A stretch of 5,131 bases of DNA from Candidatus Sumerlaeota bacterium (GCA_007136585.1 SLGR01000075.1:1-5131), one strand, 5' to 3'. Shown: positions 1-5,118, counted from the stretch's first letter. Made by a program: numbers and translations. Notes: generated by a model from the letters alone, not told the origin.

Positions 1-2
1 AA

Positions 3-164
3 GATCTCGCTGAGCGGGACAGGATAGTCAGGGATTTTTCGCGGAAACACTGCCCGGCGGCTGTTACCCTGGCGGGGGGGTACAGCTGGGACGTGGAAGA
101 TACTGTCAGTATACACGCGGAGACGGTCCGTATCATTCTTAACCTTCCAGGTGAAAACTCTTAG
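3..164 (+). CDS. Histone deacetylase / acetoin utilisation family protein, C-terminal end (partial)
   Basis: Reading from base 3 gives 53 residues and a TAG stop at 162-164; the start lies upstream of the window. Visible are a helix rich in Arg and Asp, then CPAAVTLAGGYSWDVEDT and VSIHAETVRIIL. In the arginase-fold histone deacetylase family the C-terminal GGY carries the Tyr that polarises the substrate carbonyl, and bacterial members typically continue with a D-V-E-D-T / I-H / T-V pattern as here. The family removes acetyl groups from lysines or polyamines using a catalytic metal; the metal ligands would be upstream and cannot be checked. The stop overlaps the start of the next gene by 14 bases, so it is probably cotranscribed with the Rnf-like genes, although no functional link is evident. 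I am fairly sure of the family and unsure of the substrate. Confidence 0.72.
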   Translation, partial: DLAERDRIVRDFSRKHCPAAVTLAGGYSWDVEDTVSIHAETVRIILNLPGENS

Positions 165-1122
165 AGGAGGGTTCCGTATCGCGGGAGGCGGGTCTCCTGA
201 ATATGAAGACAGGGTCCCTTCCGGAGCCGGGTCTTCAACCGTTGTGAGGGCAGAGCTCTATCCTTACAGGCGCGCCGAACTCAGGGAAATGATAATAAAC
301 TCGGGAGCCTACACCCGTATACAGTTTGATAAGCTTGAATCCGAAGGGTGCGGGATGGTTGTGGCAAATATGCTCTGCGTATCTCCCTTCTCAGGGTTCA
401 GGAGCATAATAAGCCGGCGTTTCTCGGAAGGGATAATAACGGGGCTTAAGGTACTTATGGCCGCCTTGGCCGCAGATAAGGGGGAGGCGGCGGTTCCGGC
501 CGCCTCCGCGGAAGTTCTTAGGTCCTGCCGCGAGGCGGTCTCCTCATCTCCCAACATAACGCTGCGCCCCGTACAAGACAGGTACCCCCTGGGGTTTGAC
601 CGGGTTCTGTATGAAAAAATATACGGCGGAACCCCGAGGGGGTATTACCCCGGGAAATCCGGATGCCTTGTAGCCGGAGCGGAGAAACTGCTGGATATTT
701 ACCTGGCGGCGGAGACCGGAGGAGAACCCGGTTTCCCCGTTGTGGGCGTCTGCCCCGGAAAGACCCTGCTTCTATGGTGCAGGAAAGGGAAAAGTTTAAG
801 AGAACTTTCCGGGGAGCATAAAGAGATATCCGGAAAGTTTTATGTAAGCGGGGGGCTTTTATGGGGGGGTCCCGTTTTATCTTCCGGGGACCTGAGATTT
901 GACGGTTCGGGGCTTTTTTTCTCTCTTAAAGGCGGTAAGCTGAGAAAAAATTACTGCCTGGGATGCGGGAGGTGCGCGGCGGTATGCCCGGTAAACCTGG
1001 GGGGGGTAACCAGGTCACGGCTGGAACTTGATACTGTAGTTTCCGGGAAAGATGCAAAAAATCAGGAGTGCTTAAGGTGCGGGCTCTGCGTTTATCACTG
1101 TCCGGGGTACAGCTTTAAATGA
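151..1122 (+). CDS. rnfC: RnfC-like electron transport subunit, shortened and divergent, two 4Fe-4S clusters
   Basis: Protein of 323 residues; RnfC is usually about 430 or more. RnfC is the peripheral subunit of the Rnf ferredoxin:NAD+ oxidoreductase, carrying FMN/NADH sites and two 4Fe-4S clusters. Seen here: an N-terminal LRGGF (residues 4-8) resembling the family's KGG(I/V)H start; RYPLG (144-148) like the YPQG motif; SGGLLWGGP (233-241) then GSGLFF, like the GGPMMG...TSG segment; and two ferredoxin motifs, Cys269/272/275/279-Pro and Cys307/310/313/317-Pro. The usual GVGGAGFPT motif and the following CEPYLTAD are not recognisable; the corresponding stretch near residues 50-85 reads INSGAYTRIQFDKL and LCVSPFSGF. 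The GTG start at 151 is preferred because it keeps the RGGF motif. No canonical start follows the strong AGAGGAGG at 163-170, which lies just inside the gene. The stop overlaps the rnfD-like ATG by four bases. Confidence 0.8.
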   Translation: MKTLRGGFRIAGGGSPEYEDRVPSGAGSSTVVRAELYPYRRAELREMIINSGAYTRIQFDKLESEGCGMVVANMLCVSPFSGFRSIISRRFSEGIITGLKVLMAALAADKGEAAVPAASAEVLRSCREAVSSSPNITLRPVQDRYPLGFDRVLYEKIYGGTPRGYYPGKSGCLVAGAEKLLDIYLAAETGGEPGFPVVGVCPGKTLLLWCRKGKSLRELSGEHKEISGKFYVSGGLLWGGPVLSSGDLRFDGSGLFFSLKGGKLRKNYCLGCGRCAAVCPVNLGGVTRSRLELDTVVSGKDAKNQECLRCGLCVYHCPGYSFK

Positions 1123-1826
1123 ATAACCTCACGCCGCCTTTTACTCATTCGGGGTGTTCCCCCCGGTTATTATATGCGGCGCTTGCTCTTTCCGCCCTGC
1201 CGCCTGCGGCTTACGCAGCGGGGTTTCTTTCTTACCCGGGAACTAATCTGGCGGCTCTCTTGATCTTTCCCGCGGCCGGGTTTTTTTTCGGAACCGTGAT
1301 TTCCGGGAGAGATGCGGGGGTGATGCTGACAAAATACCTTTTAAACGGGGTTCTTTTTCTTATAATAACCCCGGCAGAATCCTTCGGTATAATCAGCCTT
1401 GCGGCTATTTTGACGGTTTCTGTTGGGGTTGAGGAGTTTATCCTTCGCTCCCCGTATTCAAACCCGTTTCCTCCTTTTATTACAGCGTTTCTTTTATTCG
1501 GGGCGCCTGAGACCGCGTCCCTTCCGGCTGCGGCAGTCTGGGTCGCGCTCTCCGGAGTTATAGCGGCCTTTATCCTCCGCACCACGGGGGCGCTTACCGC
1601 GGTTTCGGCCGCGGCGGGAGCCGGTTTGTATATGTTCTTCTCCGGGGCGGGGTTCCCGGAAGCAGCCGCGGTTTCGGTGATAGCGGCGGGTTACCCGGGA
1701 CTCCTTCCTGCAGAGAGGTTAAAGAGGGTTCTTGCGGCGGCTGCGCTGGGGGCGGCGGCCGCAGGAATAGGGTACCGGGGGATGGCGCTGGCCTTTATAG
1801 CCGCGGGGGTTATGGAATGGTTCTGA
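1119..1826 (+). CDS. rnfD: RnfD-like integral membrane subunit lacking the FMN-bearing loop
   Basis: Very hydrophobic protein of 235 residues; RnfD is normally around 320-350. The start PFTHSGCSPRLLYA (7-20) matches the family's SPH-x-H-S-G...R opening, SPYSNPFPPF (111-120) matches the GGLGxNPFNPA region, and the final third (ERLKRVLAAAALG, then GYRGMALAFIAAGV) matches the conserved RGRLIFGAGIG...GYPEGVAFA end. Several membrane helices can be read, roughly residues 17-35, 43-61, 70-84, 88-105, 117-128, 136-153, 158-175 and 203-232. In RnfD/NqrB an extracytoplasmic segment after NPFNPA carries the SGAT motif whose Thr binds FMN covalently. Here the chain runs almost directly from NPF to GAPETASLPAAA, which resembles the later GSLGETSALA motif, so that loop appears deleted. 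Start ATG overlaps the rnfC-like stop (ATGA), and there is no clear Shine-Dalgarno, so reinitiation is likely. Confidence 0.75.
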   Translation: MNNLTPPFTHSGCSPRLLYAALALSALPPAAYAAGFLSYPGTNLAALLIFPAAGFFFGTVISGRDAGVMLTKYLLNGVLFLIITPAESFGIISLAAILTVSVGVEEFILRSPYSNPFPPFITAFLLFGAPETASLPAAAVWVALSGVIAAFILRTTGALTAVSAAAGAGLYMFFSGAGFPEAAAVSVIAAGYPGLLPAERLKRVLAAAALGAAAAGIGYRGMALAFIAAGVMEWF

Positions 1827-2224
1827 GAAAAGTTTTCCTGGGTTTAATAACCGCTCTGTTTTTCGGGGTCCTTATTAAGGTTTACGACCATACCGGGTTG
1901 GATACCACCGAACCCTGCGAATCTCTCCCGGAGGCAAAGGAGGGGGTCTACAGGGGAACGGCAAGGGGGTTTGTTTCCGATATAGAGGTTGAGGTAAAGT
2001 TTGAAAGAAGTAAGCCGGGGGAAGAGGTAAGGATGACCCGTATAAGCGTGGTCTCCTCCCGGGAGGTGAAACGGTACTGGGATAAGGTGCTGGAAGAGCT
2101 GAAACCCCTGGTTCTTGAGACCCAGAGCACCTCAGTGGACGCTGTTACGGGTGCAACGGGTTCAAGCAGGGGTTTTCTGGAAGCGGTAGAGGATGCAAAG
2201 AGAAGAGCTTATAAGAGCGATTAG
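1817..2224 (+). CDS. rnfG: RnfG-like FMN-binding domain protein with covalent-FMN motif
   Basis: Protein of 135 residues, against about 180-210 for usual RnfG. It has one N-terminal membrane helix (about 6-22) followed by a single FMN_bind domain (about 43-130). The domain shows EGVYRGTARGF, the pattern TRISVVSSREVKRYW, and VDAVTGATGSSRGFLEAV. The segment Asp108-Ala-Val-Thr111-Gly-Ala-Thr114 fits the Dxx(S/T)GAT target motif of the flavin transferase ApbE, so Thr114 is the predicted phosphoester-linked FMN attachment residue. In Rnf and Nqr complexes this subunit relays electrons on the extracytoplasmic side, which the N-terminal anchor supports. No apbE gene lies in the window. The ATG overlaps the end of the rnfD-like gene by 10 bases. 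This is the best preserved subunit of the cluster; the function of the whole remains inference. Confidence 0.85.
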   Translation: MVLRKVFLGLITALFFGVLIKVYDHTGLDTTEPCESLPEAKEGVYRGTARGFVSDIEVEVKFERSKPGEEVRMTRISVVSSREVKRYWDKVLEELKPLVLETQSTSVDAVTGATGSSRGFLEAVEDAKRRAYKSD

Positions 2225-2690
2225 AACCGCCCCGCCTGCCGCCCTGGTCCCGGCCCTGGTCTTTTCGCGCAGCATACCCGCATCCCTGTTCGCCGCAGGT
2301 TATTTTGCGGTTATAATATTTTTTCTGTACCTGGCGCTTCTTTTTTCCGGGAAACGGCTAAGCCGCGGAGAAACCATATTTCTCTGCGCCTCGGTTTCGG
2401 GTTTTATCTCAACCCTGTGTTTTATTCTTTCAGCAGGGGGCATCACTGAGACCGAGTCGGCTGTTTTAGGTGTCTCTGCCTTATATTTCGCCTCCGTTAT
2501 GACGGCTGGATTCAGGGTAACAGGTCCTGCGGAGAAGTTTTTTTCAGGAACCGCCGCGGTCTCCCTTATAATAATGGCGGTCTCTCTTCCTGTCACTGTA
2601 ATTCCGTATCCCTCCGCGGCATCCTCCTTTTTTTCCGCCGCCCTTATTTTTGCCGCGGTATCAGCTTTATCGGGTAAGGGAGGGTCTTAG
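2193..2690 (+). CDS. rnfE: RnfE-like integral membrane subunit without the cluster cysteines
   Basis: Protein of 165 residues with about five to six membrane helices (roughly 17-35, 36-52, 60-80, 86-105, 118-135 and 143-159). Assignment rests on position (fourth in a C-D-G-E-A series) and weak similarity in layout. EELIRAIRTAPPAALVPALVF parallels the NPxLVxxLGLCP opening of RnfE, and the basic SGKRLSRGET loop is followed by CASVSGFISTLCFIL, parallel to the IASxVxxVxxLL helix. In RnfE one Cys in LGLCP and one in the later TNC motif help hold a 2Fe-2S cluster between RnfA and RnfE. Here the first aligns with the VFSRS stretch and the second with FASVM, so both appear missing. The only cysteines, Cys65 and Cys76, lie elsewhere. 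It overlaps the rnfG-like gene by 32 bases, the longest overlap in the operon. It could also be an unrelated membrane protein that took the RnfE position. Confidence 0.52.
   Translation: MQREELIRAIRTAPPAALVPALVFSRSIPASLFAAGYFAVIIFFLYLALLFSGKRLSRGETIFLCASVSGFISTLCFILSAGGITETESAVLGVSALYFASVMTAGFRVTGPAEKFFSGTAAVSLIIMAVSLPVTVIPYPSAASSFFSAALIFAAVSALSGKGGS
2676..2684 (+). promoter_or_regulatory. Strong Shine-Dalgarno of the rnfA-like gene
   Basis: AAGGGAGGG lies within the last codons of the rnfE-like gene, seven bases before the ATG at 2692. It is the clearest ribosome binding site inside the operon and decides the start of the rnfA-like gene in favour of ATG 2692 over TTG 2650. Confidence 0.75.
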
Positions 2691-2691
2691 A

Positions 2692-3180
2692 ATGAGTTCT
2701 CCGGCCGCCGCGCTATATTATTTTCTTGGTCTCCGGATCCTGTGGAATATAGCGGAGAATACTCCGGGGAGGTTCCGCCGTCTAAGTTCCGTCTTCTGCG
2801 TTTCCGGGGCGGCGTTTATGACCGGGGTATCTCATATCTTATTAACCGGTCTCTACGGACCGGCTCTTAATATTATTTCGGTTATTCTTCTGGGGGTTTT
2901 CTGGGGCCGGGTGTTCTCCGTCTTTGCCGGAGGGGATTTTTTCCCGGAGTTCAGCACCCTCGGAGCCGGAGGGGCGCTGCTTGCCTCTGAGTACGGGGTG
3001 ACTCCGGGAGCTTCCTTTCTTTTTTTCGGGTATCTCTCGGGAGGGTACTTTGTTGCTGCCGCGCTCTTTCTCCCGGTATACGCCTCCCTGAACAGGAAAG
3101 CGCACCCGTATTTTAGGGGTATACCGGTTATGCTTATAATACTGGGTCTTCTTACCCTGCTTCTAAAGGGATGGGTCTGA
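2692..3180 (+). CDS. rnfA: RnfA-like integral membrane subunit without the cluster cysteines
   Basis: Protein of 162 residues with about five to six membrane helices; RnfA is about 190. The N-terminal YFLGLRILWNIAE (10-22) aligns with the family's KFLGLCPFMGVSKK, with Arg15 in place of the Cys. The C-terminal FRGIPVMLIILGLLTLLLKGW (141-161) closely follows the RnfA ending FRGxxIALITAGLMxLAFMGF. The second family cysteine, in TNCAVLG, has no counterpart, and the only Cys is Cys36. In Rnf/Nqr the RnfA-RnfE pair forms a pseudo-symmetric channel around a 2Fe-2S cluster, so this protein is not expected to bind that cluster. Start: the ATG at 2692 has AAGGGAGGG (2676-2684) seven bases upstream and lies one base after the preceding stop. 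An in-frame TTG at 2650 would add 14 poorly conserved residues inside the rnfE-like gene and is not favoured. Confidence 0.68.
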   Translation: MSSPAAALYYFLGLRILWNIAENTPGRFRRLSSVFCVSGAAFMTGVSHILLTGLYGPALNIISVILLGVFWGRVFSVFAGGDFFPEFSTLGAGGALLASEYGVTPGASFLFFGYLSGGYFVAAALFLPVYASLNRKAHPYFRGIPVMLIILGLLTLLLKGWV

Positions 3181-4268
3181 GTTTATCTGCCGGGAAAAAT
3201 CCCCTGGAGGAGAAAAACCTTATACCTGCTTTGGCAATTCTTACAGTCGCCGCAGCGGCGGTTCAGGCAGCGGAGGGGGCTGCGCCTCTTCCGGATATAT
3301 GGGGGGAGCCGGGGCTTGTAAACCTTGTAACGCTTATCTCTCTTATACTTTTTGGTTCCGGGAGCGCCCTTGGAGTAACTCTGGGAAGGGTTCTTCTCGT
3401 ATCATTTTTTGAGGGGACGTTTCTTTCCCCGGTCTTTTATACTCTCCTAGTCTCCGGGGTTGCTTCGGCCGCGGTTATGATTCTTCTTTACAGGCCCCTT
3501 GGGGTTCTTAGCCCGGTCTGGGTAGGCGTCGCCGGAGGCTTTTCTTATAATCTAACCCGTCTCTTATCGGTCTATCTCCAGACGGCAGTTCCCCCCAGTA
3601 TTCTAAAGCAGTTTCTCCTTCTGGCAGCTGCCGGCGCGGCGGTAGGCGCCGTAAACGGGTATCTGTCCGCCCGGGGTGCTATTGTTCTTACCCGCTTTTC
3701 TCCCAGAAGAATCTACCTGGGGTCCTCTTCTCCCAGGCGTATTGAGATTATGAGAAAACGGGGGGTTCCCGTCATAGTTATCTCACCCGGGATAAATGAA
3801 GGTCCGCCCCTTAAAGGCGAAAACCCCGCTGATTACGCTTCCAGGCAGGCAGAGGAGAAGCTTCGCGCGATTGCCGGGTATCTCAGGCCTCCCGGAATAT
3901 TGATAACAGCTGATACCGTAGTGGAATGCGGCGGCAGGATACTCGGAAAACCTTCCGGGGAAGACGAAGCGGCCAGGATGCTCAGGTATCTTTCGGGGAA
4001 AACTCAGCGTGTTTTTACGGCGGTGGAAGCGCTGAATCTCAGAACAGGAGAAAAATCGGGAAGGGTTGAGGTCTCGGAACTGAAAATGAAAGATATGACC
4101 CCTGAAGAAGTGAGTAACCTTAAAGGGCGCAACCTGGACAAGGCCGGCGCCTACGGGATACAGAGCATGCGTGACCGCTACGTTGAATGGGTTAAGGGGA
4201 GTTACCTTAATATAGTGGGGTTTCCCGTTGCGGCTGTCCGTGACCTGATAAGGGAAGTGGGCGGGTAG
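3171..4268 (+). CDS. Fusion of Gx-transporter/HepI-like membrane domain with Maf nucleotide pyrophosphatase
   Basis: Protein of 365 residues with two domains in one unbroken frame. Residues about 17-168 are hydrophobic and resemble the Gx transporter / heptaprenyl diphosphate synthase component I family: GEPGLVNLVTLISLILFG, RVLLVSFFEGTFLSPVF and VGVAGGFSYNL are typical; about five helices; substrate unknown. Residues about 180-365 form a full-length Maf domain: LGSSSPRR (183-190), INEG (208-211), ADTVV (247-251), GKP (259-261), LSGKTQRVFTAV, DKAGAYGIQ (323-331) and GSYLNIVGFP (343-352). Maf proteins are house-cleaning NTP pyrophosphatases; the DKAGAYGIQ form is that of the YhdE-type dTTP/UTP enzymes, so activity is likely retained. 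The Maf part should face the cytosol. The ATG overlaps the rnfA-like gene by 10 bases; AAAGGG lies immediately before it, with an in-frame CTG at 3177 as an alternative start. It sits where rnfB would be expected. Confidence 0.85.
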   Translation: MGLSLSAGKNPLEEKNLIPALAILTVAAAAVQAAEGAAPLPDIWGEPGLVNLVTLISLILFGSGSALGVTLGRVLLVSFFEGTFLSPVFYTLLVSGVASAAVMILLYRPLGVLSPVWVGVAGGFSYNLTRLLSVYLQTAVPPSILKQFLLLAAAGAAVGAVNGYLSARGAIVLTRFSPRRIYLGSSSPRRIEIMRKRGVPVIVISPGINEGPPLKGENPADYASRQAEEKLRAIAGYLRPPGILITADTVVECGGRILGKPSGEDEAARMLRYLSGKTQRVFTAVEALNLRTGEKSGRVEVSELKMKDMTPEEVSNLKGRNLDKAGAYGIQSMRDRYVEWVKGSYLNIVGFPVAAVRDLIREVGG

Positions 4269-4955
4269 CTACTGAAGCCCGGCAACTTCCGGGTTTACCT
4301 CCACCTGGTAGCGGCGGTGAAGCTCCCTGGCCCAGTGCCCGTAGAGCGCGGTCCTTTTCTCCTGCAGAAGCTGGTTTTCAAGTTCCCTTCTCTTATCTTC
4401 AAATCCGGCAAGAGATCCGTGTTTAGATCTGTAGCGCAGTTTAAGCTCCGGTTCGGTGACCCTGACCGACGATAAGATATGTCTTTCAAGCTTGCGTATT
4501 GCAAGGTCGCGTTTTATAAGATCTTCAAACTCCTCGGGGGTCATGTTCATCGAGAACCTGAGAGCCTGCCGGTAGAGCTGGAAGTTGAAGACGTTATCCT
4601 CCTGGAACTGGGGAAGACCCCTTATGGTCTCTATGACTTCCTGGTCCGGAACGGTTATACCGATCCTGGATGCTTCCTGGTACCGGAGTTCCTGGTTTAT
4701 CATAGAACTCAGGACTTCGTGTCTTGCCTCGATAAGCTGCGCGTCGGTAAGGTCTTCTTCCAGTTCCTGTCTCATCCGGTTTATATGCTGGGTAATCCTC
4801 TGCTGGTAGGTGCGGTATTCTATACGGGTTCGACCAGCTCTCGCCACGGTATTATGATCTCCGGCCCCTGTTCCGAACCAGAAGAAAAGCCCTCCTATGA
4901 AAAGGACGGTTATTACCCACATGACCTTTTTCATGTTTTTTCTGAGTTTATCCAT
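4269..4955 (-). CDS. Membrane-anchored SurA/PpiD-like periplasmic chaperone without PPIase domain
   Basis: From the ATG at 4955 the protein has 228 residues: a basic start (MDKLRKNMKK), one membrane helix (about 10-28), then a SurA_N-type helical domain. Typical features are TVARAGRTRIEYRTYQQRI (36-54), EVLSSMINQELRYQEASRIGI (80-100), VPDQEVIETIRGLPQFQ, MTPEEFEDLIKRDLAIRKLE and VTEPELKLRY (166-175). In SurA and PpiD a parvulin isomerase domain follows. Here the chain goes directly to FEDKRRELENQLLQEKR and a WARELHRRYQVEVNPE end (208-223), the usual final helix and strand, so the isomerase domain is absent. It probably acts as an outer-membrane/periplasmic protein folding chaperone, anchored as PpiD is. 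Start is uncertain: ATGs at 4958, 4955 and 4934 all lack a good Shine-Dalgarno; TTG 4997 would put charged and Cys residues ahead of the anchor. It ends directly against the convergent operon, zero bases apart. Confidence 0.78.
   Translation of the reverse strand: MDKLRKNMKKVMWVITVLFIGGLFFWFGTGAGDHNTVARAGRTRIEYRTYQQRITQHINRMRQELEEDLTDAQLIEARHEVLSSMINQELRYQEASRIGITVPDQEVIETIRGLPQFQEDNVFNFQLYRQALRFSMNMTPEEFEDLIKRDLAIRKLERHILSSVRVTEPELKLRYRSKHGSLAGFEDKRRELENQLLQEKRTALYGHWARELHRRYQVEVNPEVAGLQ
4275..4296 (+). terminator. Possible bidirectional terminator hairpin at convergent gene ends
   Basis: AAGCCCGG (4275-4282) pairs with CCGGGTTT (4289-4296), one G-T wobble, around a six-base CAACTT loop. 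It starts six bases after the Maf-fusion stop and lies inside the last codons of the minus-strand chaperone gene. The T run after it on the plus strand is only TTT then ACC, so it is a weak intrinsic terminator at best. It is the only candidate near the junction. Confidence 0.33.
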
Positions 4956-4970
4956 CATAACAGGTACAAT

Positions 4971-4997
4971 ACTATACAATAACTGCCTGCATATCAA
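4971..4997 (-). promoter_or_regulatory. Candidate promoter of the SurA-like gene
   Basis: On the minus strand TTGATA (4997-4992) and TATAGT (4976-4971) resemble -35 and -10 boxes, but the 15-base spacer is shorter than the usual 17. Transcription would begin near 4964, leaving a leader of only about 6-9 bases before ATG 4958/4955. This would fit the missing Shine-Dalgarno (near-leaderless start), or else the start is ATG 4934. Confidence 0.3.
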
Positions 4998-5020
4998 GGG
5001 CGGAGGTTGTCTCGGTCGTA

Positions 5021-5082
5021 TTGCCTCACAAGAAAATCTAAACGAAACATAATCGTTGCCTCATCAGAAAATCTAAACGAAA
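5021..5082 (+). repeat. Two 27-base direct repeats, 35-base period
   Basis: Copy one is 5021-5047 and copy two is 5056-5082. Both open with TTGCCTCA and close with AGAAAATCTAAACGAAA; they differ only at positions 9 and 10 (CA versus TC), giving 25 of 27 identical. The intervening eight bases are CATAATCG. Base composition is visibly more AT-rich than the flanking genes. Tandem repeated end sequences containing a GAAAA-x-x-x-x-AAC core just before a transposase gene recall the multiple transposase-binding repeats of IS21-family ends. Part of a regulatory operator is the alternative. Confidence 0.85.
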
Positions 5083-5094
5083 TGATTTAGAATA

Positions 5095-5113
5095 GCCACC
5101 GAAGGGAGGTGGC
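5095..5113 (+). promoter_or_regulatory. Hairpin overlapping a strong ribosome binding site
   Basis: GCCACC (5095-5100) pairs perfectly with GGTGGC (5108-5113) around a GAAGGGA loop. The GGAGGT Shine-Dalgarno (5105-5110) lies half in the loop and half in the 3' stem, eight bases before ATG 5119. If it folds in the mRNA it would lower translation of the following gene, a way insertion sequences limit transposase made from outside transcripts. A TAGAAT at 5088-5093 resembles a -10 box, but I see no matching -35 box. Confidence 0.5.
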
Positions 5114-5118
5114 GAAAG

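Noticed and set aside
850-1006. Runs of six to eight G in the rnfC-like gene (850-855, 863-869, 999-1006) as phase-variation or frameshift sites
   Set aside because: The frame is continuous across all of them with family motifs on both sides, and G runs are common throughout these genes through heavy GGG codon use.
1580-1620. RTTGALTAVS in the RnfD-like protein as a covalent-FMN motif
   Set aside because: It lacks the Asp and the GAT of the Dxx(S/T)GAT pattern and lies in a predicted membrane helix.
2650-2691. Upstream TTG start for the rnfA-like gene
   Set aside because: It lies inside the preceding gene with no ribosome binding site and adds a charged stretch, whereas ATG 2692 has a strong, well-spaced site.
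2842-3105. Minus-strand frame opposite the rnfA-like gene, and similar ones at 309-557, 1232-1585, 1948-2130 and 2300-2596
   Set aside because: Their composition is that expected from the complement of GC-rich membrane-protein codons; there are no motifs, and each is fully covered by a better supported plus-strand gene.
4479-4982. Open frame of 167 residues on the plus strand, with a second at 4585-4809
   Set aside because: Both are antisense shadows of the SurA-like gene, which has clear family motifs; neither translation resembles a known fold nor has a ribosome binding site.
4956-4997. TTG 4997 as the start of the SurA-like gene
   Set aside because: This region overlaps a plausible promoter and would place a polar segment with Cys and Arg ahead of the normal basic start of the membrane anchor.
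5021-5082. The two direct repeats as a CRISPR array
   Set aside because: There are only two units with an eight-base gap, too short for spacers, and no cas genes are visible.
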